The notes under the pieces: model-generated
Database searches by the model: none
The model's input: only the letters and a program-made list of their open reading frames with translations
What the model was told of the DNA's origin: nothing
Shown here: piece after piece, positions 7,384 to 14,899 of the stretch
How the letters are laid out: every line of letters begins with the position of its first letter
Position numbering within the stretch: position 1 is the first letter of the stretch
Position numbers and translations under genes: made by a program
Source: CAJKWP01 sp964554475
GTDB taxonomy: Bacteria > Bacillota > Clostridia > Christensenellales > UBA1242
Assembly: GCA_964554475.1 (NCBI GenBank)
Contig: CAZKOT010000028.1
Location: 1-16,696 of the forward strand
DNA length: 16,696 nucleotides
Direction of reading: 5' to 3'

Positions 7384-7732
7384 AGTAAAGTAATTTTTAT
7401 CTAAAAATTGAACTTTACATAATTTATTGTTTACTATTTTTTTTATAATATGCAAATAAAAAAATAATTATTAGGAAAATAATTAAAAAAATCATTAAAA
7501 AAATATTTATTTTTTTTGTTAATTATTTATAAAATAAAAATAAATAAAAAAATTATAAAATCTAAAGAAAAAAATATTAAAAAATAAAAAAAAATATTAA
7601 TAAAAAAAAAGGATTTTACTATAAATGTGGCGAAATATATTATAAGAAATATTTTTTGTATGAGAGATGATTTAATGTTTTTTAAGAAGTTTGCTATTGA
7701 AACTAATGGAGTTAAAACAGGAGTGACGAAAA
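7384..7732. other. Extremely AT-rich gene-free region before dnaG
   Basis: No gene of normal length is present. Bases 7441-7620 contain only about 11 G or C (near 6 percent), mostly poly-A with TATT interruptions on the plus strand. Phased A-tracts here would bend DNA. A weak promoter for dnaG and a 26-codon reading frame (7660-7740) occupy the right-hand end. Confidence 0.6.
7615..7643 (+). promoter_or_regulatory. Weak candidate sigma-A promoter of dnaG-rpoD
   Basis: TTTACT (7615-7620) and TATTAT (7638-7643) are 17 bases apart; the -10 has one mismatch and the -35 two. The predicted start near 7650 leaves about 80 bases before dnaG. The flanking AT-richness makes chance matches likely. Confidence 0.35.
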
Positions 7733-9529
7733 TTGATTAATAGAGGTTTTGATTCCGATTGGCTTAGTAAGTTAAAATATAAGTGCGATATTGTTTCGGT
7801 TTTGTCAAAAAGGCTAAAACTTGAAAAAAAAGGTAAAACTTTTTGGAGTTGTTGTCCTTTTCACCATGAAAAAACCCCTTCTTTTGCTGTTAATGAAAAT
7901 GAACAGTTTTTTCATTGTTTTGGATGCGGTGAAAGTGGAGATGTTATCACATTTATTCAAAAATATGATTCGTTAGATTTTTTAGAAGCTGTAACACAAC
8001 TTGCCGATAGTGTAGGAATGGAAATACCATCTTTTAAAGATAATAAGGAATTATTTAAACTTAATGAAAAAAGACAAAAAGAAAAAGAGATTTTAAAATT
8101 AACATGTCAGCATTATTTTGAAAATTTGAAAAAAAATGACAGAAAAACCGTAATCGATTATTTAAATAAAAGAAAAATTTCACAAGAAAGTATTGAAAAA
8201 TTTAAAATTGGTTATAGTAGAGATTGGCATGCACTTGTTGATTATTTAAAGAGTAAAAATTTTAATTCTCAAGATTTAAAAAGTGCTGGCGTTGTTGACC
8301 TTAAAGATGGCAACATTTATGATTTTATGGGAGAAAGACTTGTTTTTCCAATTTTTAATACTCAAGAAGAATGTATTGGTTTTAGCGGTAGATTACTAGA
8401 AAAAACAGATGAAAGAGCAAAATACAAGAATACATCACAAACAGATATATTTAACAAAAGTAAAGCTATTTTTGCAATTAACCATATTAAAAAATTAAAG
8501 CAACAAGGAGAACTTAAAAGAATAATTTTGGTTGAAGGGCAGATTGATGTTATTTCAATGCATCAAAATGGATTTTATGAAACCGTTGCTTGTTTGGGAA
8601 CTGCATTAACAAAAGAACATGCACGTGAATTAAAAAGATTTTGTGATAATTTAATTTTGTGTTTTGATGGTGATGATGCGGGAATTAAGGCAACGTTACG
8701 TTCACTTGAAGTTTTGAAAGAATTTGATTTCAATTTAAAAATTGCATCACTTCCACCAAAAACAGACCCCGATGAATTTTTAAAAGAAAATGGTAGCGAA
8801 AAAATGGAAGAATTATTAAGCGGGGCAAAATCTGAAATTGATTACAGATTAACAATTACTTCAAAAAAATTTGATGTGACAAAAATTGACGAAAGAGCAA
8901 AATTTGTAAAAATTGCATTAGAAATTATTAATCAACTTGAAAATTATTCTGAAAAACAACCTTATTTGGAAACAATTAAAAAACTTAGTGGAATCCCAAT
9001 TGATATTTTAATGCGTGATCTTTCAAAAGACGACAGCGGAGGAAAGAAAACAAGTACTTCTTTTAATCGAGAAACAAATGAAACCCGTGAAAATGCAAGC
9101 ATTAAAGCGACAAAATTTATTTTAGCATCTTTACTTTTTAAAAAAGATTATGCTCAAACTGAAATTCCTCTTGAAAAACTTCTTAAAAATCCTATACATA
9201 AAAAACTTTTAAATTATTTAAAAGAAGAGAGTAAAAAAGGAAAAATTGTTACCATAAGCGATTTGTACAATGTTTTTGATATTGACAATGAACCTGCTTT
9301 AAAAGAAGTAATTTATTATAATTTTGATGAAATTGGGAATAATGCAAAGCAATACTTCAATGAATGCGTTTGGACATTTTGTGAAAATTATTTGAGAGAA
9401 AAACAAGAAAAATTAAATGAAGAATTTAATAATGCTAAAACCATCGAAGAGAGACGGAATATTGCAATCAAAAAAAATCGAATTTTATTACTACTGAAAA
9501 ATAAAAAACCGGAGGAAGTAAATCTGTGA
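7733..9529 (+). CDS. dnaG: DNA primase DnaG
   Basis: 598 residues, normal for bacterial primase, which makes RNA primers for lagging-strand synthesis with the replicative helicase. The N-terminal CHC2 zinc finger has C41-x2-H44 and C62-x2-C65 (CPFHHEKTPSF...FFHCFGCG). The catalytic core has FPIFNTQEECIGFSGR and the YKNTSQTDIFNKS block. The Toprim segment follows, with VEGQIDVISMHQNGF (usual form VEGYMDV, so the tyrosine-methionine pair is QI here), ACLGTALT and the metal-binding FDGDDAG. About 200 C-terminal residues form the helicase-binding region. The start is TTG, supported by AGGAG nine bases upstream and alignment of the zinc finger. Its stop overlaps the rpoD start by four bases (GTGA), giving translational coupling in the classic dnaG-sigA order. 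Confidence 0.96.
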   Translation: MINRGFDSDWLSKLKYKCDIVSVLSKRLKLEKKGKTFWSCCPFHHEKTPSFAVNENEQFFHCFGCGESGDVITFIQKYDSLDFLEAVTQLADSVGMEIPSFKDNKELFKLNEKRQKEKEILKLTCQHYFENLKKNDRKTVIDYLNKRKISQESIEKFKIGYSRDWHALVDYLKSKNFNSQDLKSAGVVDLKDGNIYDFMGERLVFPIFNTQEECIGFSGRLLEKTDERAKYKNTSQTDIFNKSKAIFAINHIKKLKQQGELKRIILVEGQIDVISMHQNGFYETVACLGTALTKEHARELKRFCDNLILCFDGDDAGIKATLRSLEVLKEFDFNLKIASLPPKTDPDEFLKENGSEKMEELLSGAKSEIDYRLTITSKKFDVTKIDERAKFVKIALEIINQLENYSEKQPYLETIKKLSGIPIDILMRDLSKDDSGGKKTSTSFNRETNETRENASIKATKFILASLLFKKDYAQTEIPLEKLLKNPIHKKLLNYLKEESKKGKIVTISDLYNVFDIDNEPALKEVIYYNFDEIGNNAKQYFNECVWTFCENYLREKQEKLNEEFNNAKTIEERRNIAIKKNRILLLLKNKKPEEVNL

Positions 9530-10581
9530 GAGAGAAAATTGAATTAGAACTTAGCAAGTTTTTGGAAATAGGAACAAAGAAAGGCTCTTTAAATGAAGAG
9601 GATATTTATTTTAAACTTTTAAAATATGAGTCAACTGCTGAAGAAATTCAGTCTGTCATTGAATCTCTTGAATCTTCAAATGTTAAGATTATTAAAGCAG
9701 AAGAACCTGCAACAGACAATGTTGCAATTTCAGAAATTATTTCTCAAGTTAGTGTTGATGACCCTGTTAAAATGTATTTAAAAGATATAGGTAAAGTCCC
9801 TCTTCTTTCAAGTGAAGAAGAAATTATCCTCGCAAAAAGAATGTTGAGCGGTGATGAATATGCAAAAGCAAAACTTTCAGAGTCAAATTTGCGACTAGTT
9901 GTTAGTATTGCAAAAAGATATGTTGGAAGAACTTCAATGCAATTTTTAGATTTGATTCAAGAAGGTAATTTGGGACTTTTAAAAGCGGTTGAAAAGTTTG
10001 ACCACACAAAAGGTTTTAGATTTTCAACATATGCAACTTGGTGGATTCGTCAATCAATAACAAGAGCAATGGCAGACCAGGCACGAACAATTAGGATTCC
10101 TGTTCATATGGTTGAAACAATTCATAAATTAACTCGTGCAGTGAGAATTTTGATTCAAAAATTAGGACGTGATCCCTCTGTTGAGGAAATAGCTGAATTT
10201 ATGCAATTAAGCGTTGAAAAGATTTCTGAAATACAAAAAATTGCTCAAGATCCAATTTCACTTGAAAATCCTGTTGGTGAAGAAGATGACAGTAAAATTG
10301 CTGATTTTATTGAAGATGAGACAATTCGCTCCCCAGTTGAAGTTGCTTCGCAAAATCTTTTAAAAGAACAACTTATGACAGTTATTGACACATTGACTCC
10401 TAGAGAACAAAAAGTAATTAGACTTCGTTATGGCCTTGATGATTCACATCCTAGAACACTTGAAGAAGTGGGAAAAGAATTTAATGTTACTCGTGAACGT
10501 ATTCGTCAAATTGAAGCAAAAGCACTTCGAAAACTTCGTCATCCTCACAGAAGTAAAAAATTAGTAGATTGGAACGACTAA
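9526..10581 (+). CDS. rpoD: Housekeeping RNA polymerase sigma factor SigA (RpoD)
   Basis: 351-residue primary sigma factor. The N-terminal about 65 residues match region 1.1. Region 1.2 is DPVKMYLKDIGKVPLLSSEEE. Region 2 runs from LRLVVSIAKRYVGR through FLDLIQEGNLGLLKAVEKFD and GFRFSTYATWWIRQSITRA, including the -10 recognition helix, to ADQARTIRIPVHMVETIHKL. Region 3 follows, and region 4 has TPREQKVIRLRYGLDD and the -35-binding EEVGKEFNVTRERIRQIEAK. It directs core polymerase to the TTGACA/TATAAT promoters seen in this window. The GTG start overlaps the dnaG stop; GGAGG lies ten bases upstream, a slightly long spacing. The region 2 loop reads GRTSMQF where most relatives have GRGM-x-F, a one-residue insertion. 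A terminator follows. Confidence 0.97.
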   Translation: MREKIELELSKFLEIGTKKGSLNEEDIYFKLLKYESTAEEIQSVIESLESSNVKIIKAEEPATDNVAISEIISQVSVDDPVKMYLKDIGKVPLLSSEEEIILAKRMLSGDEYAKAKLSESNLRLVVSIAKRYVGRTSMQFLDLIQEGNLGLLKAVEKFDHTKGFRFSTYATWWIRQSITRAMADQARTIRIPVHMVETIHKLTRAVRILIQKLGRDPSVEEIAEFMQLSVEKISEIQKIAQDPISLENPVGEEDDSKIADFIEDETIRSPVEVASQNLLKEQLMTVIDTLTPREQKVIRLRYGLDDSHPRTLEEVGKEFNVTRERIRQIEAKALRKLRHPHRSKKLVDWND

Positions 10582-10603
10582 AAGTAATTTAGATAAAAAG
10601 TAT

Positions 10604-10636
10604 AAAAACTTCTTTCAAATAGAAGTTTTTTGTTTT
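10604..10636 (+). terminator. Intrinsic terminator of the dnaG-rpoD operon
   Basis: AAAAACTTCT (10604-10613) and AGAAGTTTTT (10621-10630) form a 10-base stem around the loop TTCAAAT, followed by TGTTTT. The stem is AT-rich but the arrangement is typical. Confidence 0.85.
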
Positions 10637-10674
10637 CTGCTACTGTTATCAGTTTAATAATAAGATTAAAACTA

Positions 10675-10703
10675 TTGATTTGATATTGTTTTTAAGTTAT
10701 ACT
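10675..10703 (+). promoter_or_regulatory. Sigma-A promoter of the zinc-ribbon protein gene
   Basis: TTGATT (10675-10680) and TATACT (10698-10703) are 17 bases apart. The predicted start near 10710 gives a leader of about 19 bases that contains the AGGAG ribosome-binding site at 10719-10723. Confidence 0.7.
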
Positions 10704-10728
10704 ATCTTTAATAAATCTAGGAGTGATT

Positions 10729-11427
10729 ATGAATATTGCAAAATTATTAGAATATCAACAAAAAGACTTTGAAATAATTAAACTTGAAAATGAACTTAAT
10801 AAAGGTGATAATAAAAAAATTGTTTCCGAAATGATTTCATTAATTAAAGAGGCGCAAAATAAGTCAATTCAACTTGACAAAAAAGCTCTTGAACTCGATT
10901 TGGAATATAAAGCTTTATTGAAATCATACGATGAGAATTCAGCTAGTCTTGAAAGTTTAACTCGTAAAACTAGCGAAAACTTAAATGAAAATGAAATTTT
11001 ATCAATTGAAAATGTTGCAAACATAATTGCGACAAATTTAAATTTACTTGAGAAAAAATTAACTAATTTAGCGGAAAATATTAATACTATTTTAAATCAA
11101 TTTGAAAATACAAAAAAGATTTATAACAATGCTCGTACAAAACATGCTCAATATAAAAACCTTTATGAGAAACAACAAAAAGAAATTCAACCCAAAATAG
11201 ACAAAATTATTGCTGAATTAAAAACAATTGAAAAAGAAATAGATGAGAAATTAATTGTAAAATACAAAAATAGAAGACAAGATAAAAAGTTTCCTATTTT
11301 TGTCCCTCTTAATGGCGAATACTGTGGTGGTTGTAGCACTCAACTGTCAAAAGCGGTAATTGGAAATTTAAAAGAAAAAGGTTTTATTGATTGCGAGAAT
11401 TGTAGAAGAATTATTTATAGCAATTAG
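10729..11427 (+). CDS. Coiled-coil protein with C-terminal C4 zinc ribbon (COG1579-like)
   Basis: 232 residues. About 185 residues of charged heptad-like helix (KLENELNKG..., IQLDKKALELDLEYKALL, LEKKLTNLAENINTILNQF, IIAELKTIEKEIDEK) are followed by a zinc ribbon with four cysteines in two CxxC pairs, YCGGC (C199, C202) and CENC (C222, C225). This architecture matches the CdsZ/HP0958-like family, proposed to bind nucleic acid or act as a chaperone-like adaptor; the role in Clostridia is not established. A GTG at 10723 is in frame, but AGGAG is correctly spaced only for the ATG at 10729. It follows the sigA operon, a place where Firmicutes often have Nif3 and tRNA methyltransferase genes, which are absent here. 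No terminator is obvious after it. Confidence 0.8.
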   Translation: MNIAKLLEYQQKDFEIIKLENELNKGDNKKIVSEMISLIKEAQNKSIQLDKKALELDLEYKALLKSYDENSASLESLTRKTSENLNENEILSIENVANIIATNLNLLEKKLTNLAENINTILNQFENTKKIYNNARTKHAQYKNLYEKQQKEIQPKIDKIIAELKTIEKEIDEKLIVKYKNRRQDKKFPIFVPLNGEYCGGCSTQLSKAVIGNLKEKGFIDCENCRRIIYSN

Positions 11428-11505
11428 TAAAAGATTATTTTTATATTATGACTTTTAAAATAATTTTTTGCATTTTTTTAATTTAAAATAAATATGTTAT
11501 AACAT

Positions 11506-12546
11506 ATGAAAAAAATATATATTGCAACAATGCTTATCTTAGGTTCATATATCGGGGCAGGATTTTGTTCAGGTAAAGAAGTTGCAATTTATTTTGCTAA
11601 TTATGGTTTTTATTCTTTATTCTTTGTTCCAATTTTTTTTGTCTTAAATTACTTTATGTTTAAATTTTTTTTAAATTTAGGTAATAAAAATCAAAATAAA
11701 ACTTTTGGGGATTTAAATAAAGATATTTTTTTTAAAGGTGGATTATTAAATTTTTTAATGATTTTAGTTTGCCTTATTTTTTCGTCGGCTATGTATGCTG
11801 GATTATTTGAAATAAGCAATATTTTTGATTCAACTTTGGTTAAATATATTTTAATAATTTGTATTGTAACATTTACATTTGTTATTTTACTTCGAAATTT
11901 TTCTGCGTTTAAAAATCTTAATTCAATTTTAACGCCATTTATTTTGTTTACTATTATTTTGTGTTCCGTTGTAAGCTTAAAATTAAATTCTGATTTTAAT
12001 TTCGTTTTTAAAATACAAAACGGTTTTTTAATGTTTTTTAATCCAATTATTTATGCATGTCAAGGACTTACAATTAATTATTACATTTGGGCTAAAGCAG
12101 GTGAAGATTTAAATAAAAAACAAATTAATTCAGTTGCATTTTTTTCCTCATTTATTTTATGTTTAATAATTTCACTAACTATTATTGTTTTTAATTTTGA
12201 ACCCGAATTACTAACTCAATCCATGCCTTTTGCTTCATTAAGTTTTAAATTTGGTTTTCCGTTAGATATTTTGTTTTCAATTGTGATTATTCTTGCTATT
12301 TTAACCTCACTTCTTGGAACAACAAGATGTTTACATGATATTTTAATTTTAAAAATTTCAAACAAATTTTTACGAGCTTTTCTTTCAGCAATTGTTCCTA
12401 TTTTGTTTTCATTTATAGGATTTTCAAAAATTATTACCTATCTTTATCCTTTGGTTGGATGTATTGGATTTATACTTTTTATTTTAATAATTTTAAAACA
12501 AAAAAATTCGCATCATAATAAGAATTTTTTAAAAAATAAAATCTAA
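11506..12546 (+). CDS. YkvI-like polytopic membrane protein (transporter fold)
   Basis: 346 residues with about ten hydrophobic helices. The first helix carries the family hallmark LGSYIGAGFCSGKEVAIYFANYG (G-x-x-I-GAGF-x-SG-x-E, around residues 13-35), which resembles the unwound substrate-binding helix of LeuT-fold amino-acid transporters. Other conserved pieces are NPIIYACQGL (about 178-187) and LTSLLGTTRCLHDI. No substrate is known for YkvI-type proteins; transport of an amino acid or similar solute is inference. No ribosome-binding site precedes the ATG; instead TATGTTATAAC ends within a few bases of it, so the mRNA may have almost no leader. An upstream TTGCAT (11468-11473) could be the -35 box but the spacing of 19 is poor. 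A weak hairpin terminator follows. Confidence 0.78.
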   Translation: MKKIYIATMLILGSYIGAGFCSGKEVAIYFANYGFYSLFFVPIFFVLNYFMFKFFLNLGNKNQNKTFGDLNKDIFFKGGLLNFLMILVCLIFSSAMYAGLFEISNIFDSTLVKYILIICIVTFTFVILLRNFSAFKNLNSILTPFILFTIILCSVVSLKLNSDFNFVFKIQNGFLMFFNPIIYACQGLTINYYIWAKAGEDLNKKQINSVAFFSSFILCLIISLTIIVFNFEPELLTQSMPFASLSFKFGFPLDILFSIVIILAILTSLLGTTRCLHDILILKISNKFLRAFLSAIVPILFSFIGFSKIITYLYPLVGCIGFILFILIILKQKNSHHNKNFLKNKI

Positions 12547-12570
12547 AAAAAATTTAAATGCGTCAATATT

Positions 12571-12602
12571 AATTACATAACTCGTTTTTGTAATTCTTTT
12601 TT
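12571..12602 (+). terminator. Weak AT-rich hairpin terminator after the YkvI-like gene
   Basis: AATTACA (12571-12577) pairs with TGTAATT (12589-12595) around an 11-base loop, followed by CTTTTTT. The stem has only one G-C pair, so it is plausible but weak. The rest of the 213-base gap up to minD holds only the minD promoter. Confidence 0.45.
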
Positions 12603-12722
12603 GTTATATATGTAAAAATTTGAAAAATAGTGAAATTTATTGTCTTGTTAGTTTTAAAAAAAATAAATTGTTTCATTTCTTAAAATAATTTAAATTTTAA
12701 CACAGTTAAACAAAATTCGCAT

Positions 12723-12750
12723 TTGAAAATTAAATTATAAATTTTATAAT
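12723..12750 (+). promoter_or_regulatory. Sigma-A promoter giving a near-leaderless minD mRNA
   Basis: TTGAAA (12723-12728) and a perfect TATAAT (12745-12750) are 16 bases apart. The predicted start near 12757 leaves about three bases before the minD ATG, and no ribosome-binding site is present. Confidence 0.68.
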
Positions 12751-12759
12751 GAAAAAGTC

Positions 12760-13551
12760 ATGGCAAGAAAAATCGTTATAACGAGTGGAAAGGGCGGAGT
12801 TGGAAAAACAACAATATGTGCAAACCTAGGTGCAAAACTTGCTGCACTTGGTTTTCGTGTTGTTATTATGGACGTTGATTTAGGTCTTAATAATTTAGAT
12901 GTTGTTTTAGGAATTGAAAACAAAGTTATGTTTGACCTTTTCGATGTTATTGAGGGTAGATGCCGTTTAAAACAAGCTTTGATTCAAGATAGTCGTTATC
13001 CACTTCTTTACATTCTTCCTTCAACTCATTTCACATTATCACCTGTCATTTCTCAAGACAGTATAAAAGAAATTGTTGAATCTCTTGATTATAATTTTGA
13101 TTATATACTTCTTGACTGTCCTGCCGGAATTGATAAGGGTTTTCATCGTGCAGTTTATGCTTCAAACGAAGCTATTATTGTTGTAACACCCCATATTTCA
13201 AGTATTCGGGATGCTGACAAGGTTTTAACTTTATTAAATAATTATAATTTAGTAAATAAGTATTTAGTTGTTAACAGAGTTCGAGGTGATTTAATTTTAA
13301 ACGGGGAAATGTTTTCAGTAGAAAGCATAATTGAAACAATGAAGATAGGAGTTTTAGGAGTTATTCCAGAAGATGATGACATTTCAACACTTTCTGCTTT
13401 GGGAGGTTTTAGTGGTTCTTCATCGGGAGGAAGGGCATTTTCTTTACTTGCTGAAAATTTACATAATGGTTCAAAAAAAGTTTACGACTGTACAAATAAA
13501 TATCGTGGATTTTTTGGTATTTTGAGAAGAAATTTAAAAAGAAAAGTTTAA
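12760..13551 (+). CDS. minD: Septum site-determining ATPase MinD
   Basis: 263 residues of the ParA/MinD deviant Walker family. GKGGVGKTT lies at residues 10-18 with the signature lysine K11 and the P-loop lysine K16; MDVDLGLNNLDVVLG is at 37-51; the Walker B-like segment is YILLDCPAGIDKGF; and VVTPHISSIRDADKVL follows. The last residues, GFFGILRRNLKRK, form the amphipathic membrane-targeting helix. ATP-bound MinD dimerises on the membrane, recruits MinC to block FtsZ rings away from mid-cell, and is released when MinE stimulates its ATPase. minE follows after 48 bases. minC is not next to it, which is unusual. The start is fixed by the conserved N-terminus (RKIVITSGKGG). Confidence 0.96.
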   Translation: MARKIVITSGKGGVGKTTICANLGAKLAALGFRVVIMDVDLGLNNLDVVLGIENKVMFDLFDVIEGRCRLKQALIQDSRYPLLYILPSTHFTLSPVISQDSIKEIVESLDYNFDYILLDCPAGIDKGFHRAVYASNEAIIVVTPHISSIRDADKVLTLLNNYNLVNKYLVVNRVRGDLILNGEMFSVESIIETMKIGVLGVIPEDDDISTLSALGGFSGSSSGGRAFSLLAENLHNGSKKVYDCTNKYRGFFGILRRNLKRKV

Positions 13552-13599
13552 AAAAATTAAATAAACTTTTAAATTATGTAAAAAAAATTAGGGGGATAA

Positions 13600-13836
13600 A
13601 TGAAAACAATATCAGAGTATGGAGAAAACAGATTGACAAGAATTTTGGCAGGCGACAAAAATCAAAATCCACAGCGTTTTTGTAGTTTAATTAAAAGTGA
13701 TGTTAAAATGCTGATGGACAACTACATGGAACTTTCAGATGAAATTGAAATTCTTTTAGTTGAAGAAAACGGAGAGTTTACATTTGAAATCAAAGCAAAA
13801 GCACGCAGAATGAAAACCTTAGGAATAGTTCCTTGA
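13600..13836 (+). CDS. minE: Cell division topological specificity factor MinE
   Basis: 78 residues, slightly short of the usual 80-90. The N-terminal helix NRLTRILAGDKNQNPQRF occupies the anti-MinCD position (canonical A-x-x-RL-x-x-I-x-x-x-R). The second half, SLIKSDVKMLMDNYMELSDE then IEILLVEENGEFTFEIKAKA, matches the topological-specificity domain's helix and beta strands. MinE drives MinD off the membrane and sets up the pole-to-pole gradient. The position directly after minD supports the call more than the divergent N-terminus does. The ribosome-binding site is AGGGGG with four bases to the ATG, the same unusual form found before the Spo0A-like gene. No terminator is evident between it and the next gene. 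Confidence 0.85.
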   Translation: MKTISEYGENRLTRILAGDKNQNPQRFCSLIKSDVKMLMDNYMELSDEIEILLVEENGEFTFEIKAKARRMKTLGIVP

Positions 13837-13882
13837 AATCAAAAAAAATAATTGCTTACATTAACATTTAATTTAAAATTTT

Positions 13883-13912
13883 GTCATATTTTTTCTTATT
13901 TTCCAATATAAA
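13883..13912 (+). promoter_or_regulatory. Candidate SigE-type (early mother-cell) promoter of the pdaB-like gene
   Basis: GTCATATT (13883-13890) is a full match to the B. subtilis SigE -35 consensus (ATATT core). Fourteen bases on, AATATAAA (13905-13912) matches five of eight positions of the SigE -10 CATACAAT. The spacing is the one usual for SigE. A sigma-A reading (TTGTCA to TATAAA) needs a 20-base spacer and is poor. Confidence 0.5.
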
Positions 13913-13965
13913 TTATTAGAAGTAAAAAGCGAATTTGCTAAATAAAAGTTATGTTGGAGGTTAAT

Positions 13966-14736
13966 GTGCGATTTTTAGTTTTGAAGTCAAAATTTATTAA
14001 ATTGTTTTTAGTTATTTCAATCGTGATAGTTTTACTTGTTATAAGTATTGACGGAATTTCATCTGCACAAGTTTTTTTTGGATATCCTCTTAAAAAAGTG
14101 CCAGTTTATTATGTTCAAACAGAAGAAAAGAAAATTGCAATAACTTTTGATGCTGCTTGGGGAGGAGATAAAACTGAAAAAATAATTGCAATTTTAAATG
14201 AGTATGAAGTAAAAGCAACATTTTTTTTGGTTGGTTTCTGGGTGGAAGCATATGGTGATCTTGTTTCAAAAATTGTTGAAAATGGTTTTGAAATTGGAAC
14301 GCATTCAAATTCACACCATGACTTTACAAAACTTGATAAAGAATCAATGAGGACAGACCTTCAAACATCAATTGATTTGATAAAAGCAAAAAATGGGGGA
14401 AAAGAAGTTGAATTTTTTAGACCACCTTACGGCGCTTATAACAATACATTAATTGAACTTTGTGAAGAAATGAAAATAATTCCAATACAGTGGAATATTG
14501 ATTCACTTGACTGGAAAGGAATTTCGGCTGAAAGTATAGTTAATCGTATAACCCCAAATGCAAAAAATGGTTCAATTGTTTTGTGTCATAATAATTCTGA
14601 TCATATTTTAGAAGCATTACCAATGTTGCTTTCGCAACTTAAGCAAATGAATTATCAGGTTACAACGGTTGGCGATATTGTTTTAAGAACAGATTATACA
14701 ATTGATAGAACGGGTAAGCAAATACCAAAGTTATAA
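13966..14736 (+). CDS. PdaB-like sporulation polysaccharide deacetylase
   Basis: 256 residues: an N-terminal membrane anchor (about 11-32) then a NodB-homology domain placed outside the membrane. The motifs are TFDAAWGGD (60-68, catalytic D62), the metal-binding THSNSHHD (H113, H117), RPPYG (152-156), DSLDWKG (D182) and IVLCHN (H208). Motif 1 lacks the second aspartate of the usual TFDD, as I recall for many clostridial sporulation PdaB relatives (TFDAAWG or TFDxSWG); the aspartate at 68 may not replace it. In B. subtilis PdaB is a mother-cell SigE product needed to keep spores after formation. I take the GTG at 13966, preceded by GGAGG with a five-base spacer, over the in-frame ATG at 13951, which would contain that ribosome-binding site. 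A SigE-like promoter lies upstream. Confidence 0.87.
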   Translation: MRFLVLKSKFIKLFLVISIVIVLLVISIDGISSAQVFFGYPLKKVPVYYVQTEEKKIAITFDAAWGGDKTEKIIAILNEYEVKATFFLVGFWVEAYGDLVSKIVENGFEIGTHSNSHHDFTKLDKESMRTDLQTSIDLIKAKNGGKEVEFFRPPYGAYNNTLIELCEEMKIIPIQWNIDSLDWKGISAESIVNRITPNAKNGSIVLCHNNSDHILEALPMLLSQLKQMNYQVTTVGDIVLRTDYTIDRTGKQIPKL

Positions 14737-14899
14737 CATTAAACACTTAAGTTTTAATGAATGTAAATTGTTAATAATTATAATTGTGAAAAGTATATTT
14801 TAACTCTACTTATTTATTAAAAAAAATAATTATTCAATAAAAAATGTTAATGAATATAAAAAAATCTAAAGTAAAAATAAAAATATTAAGGAGAATTAC

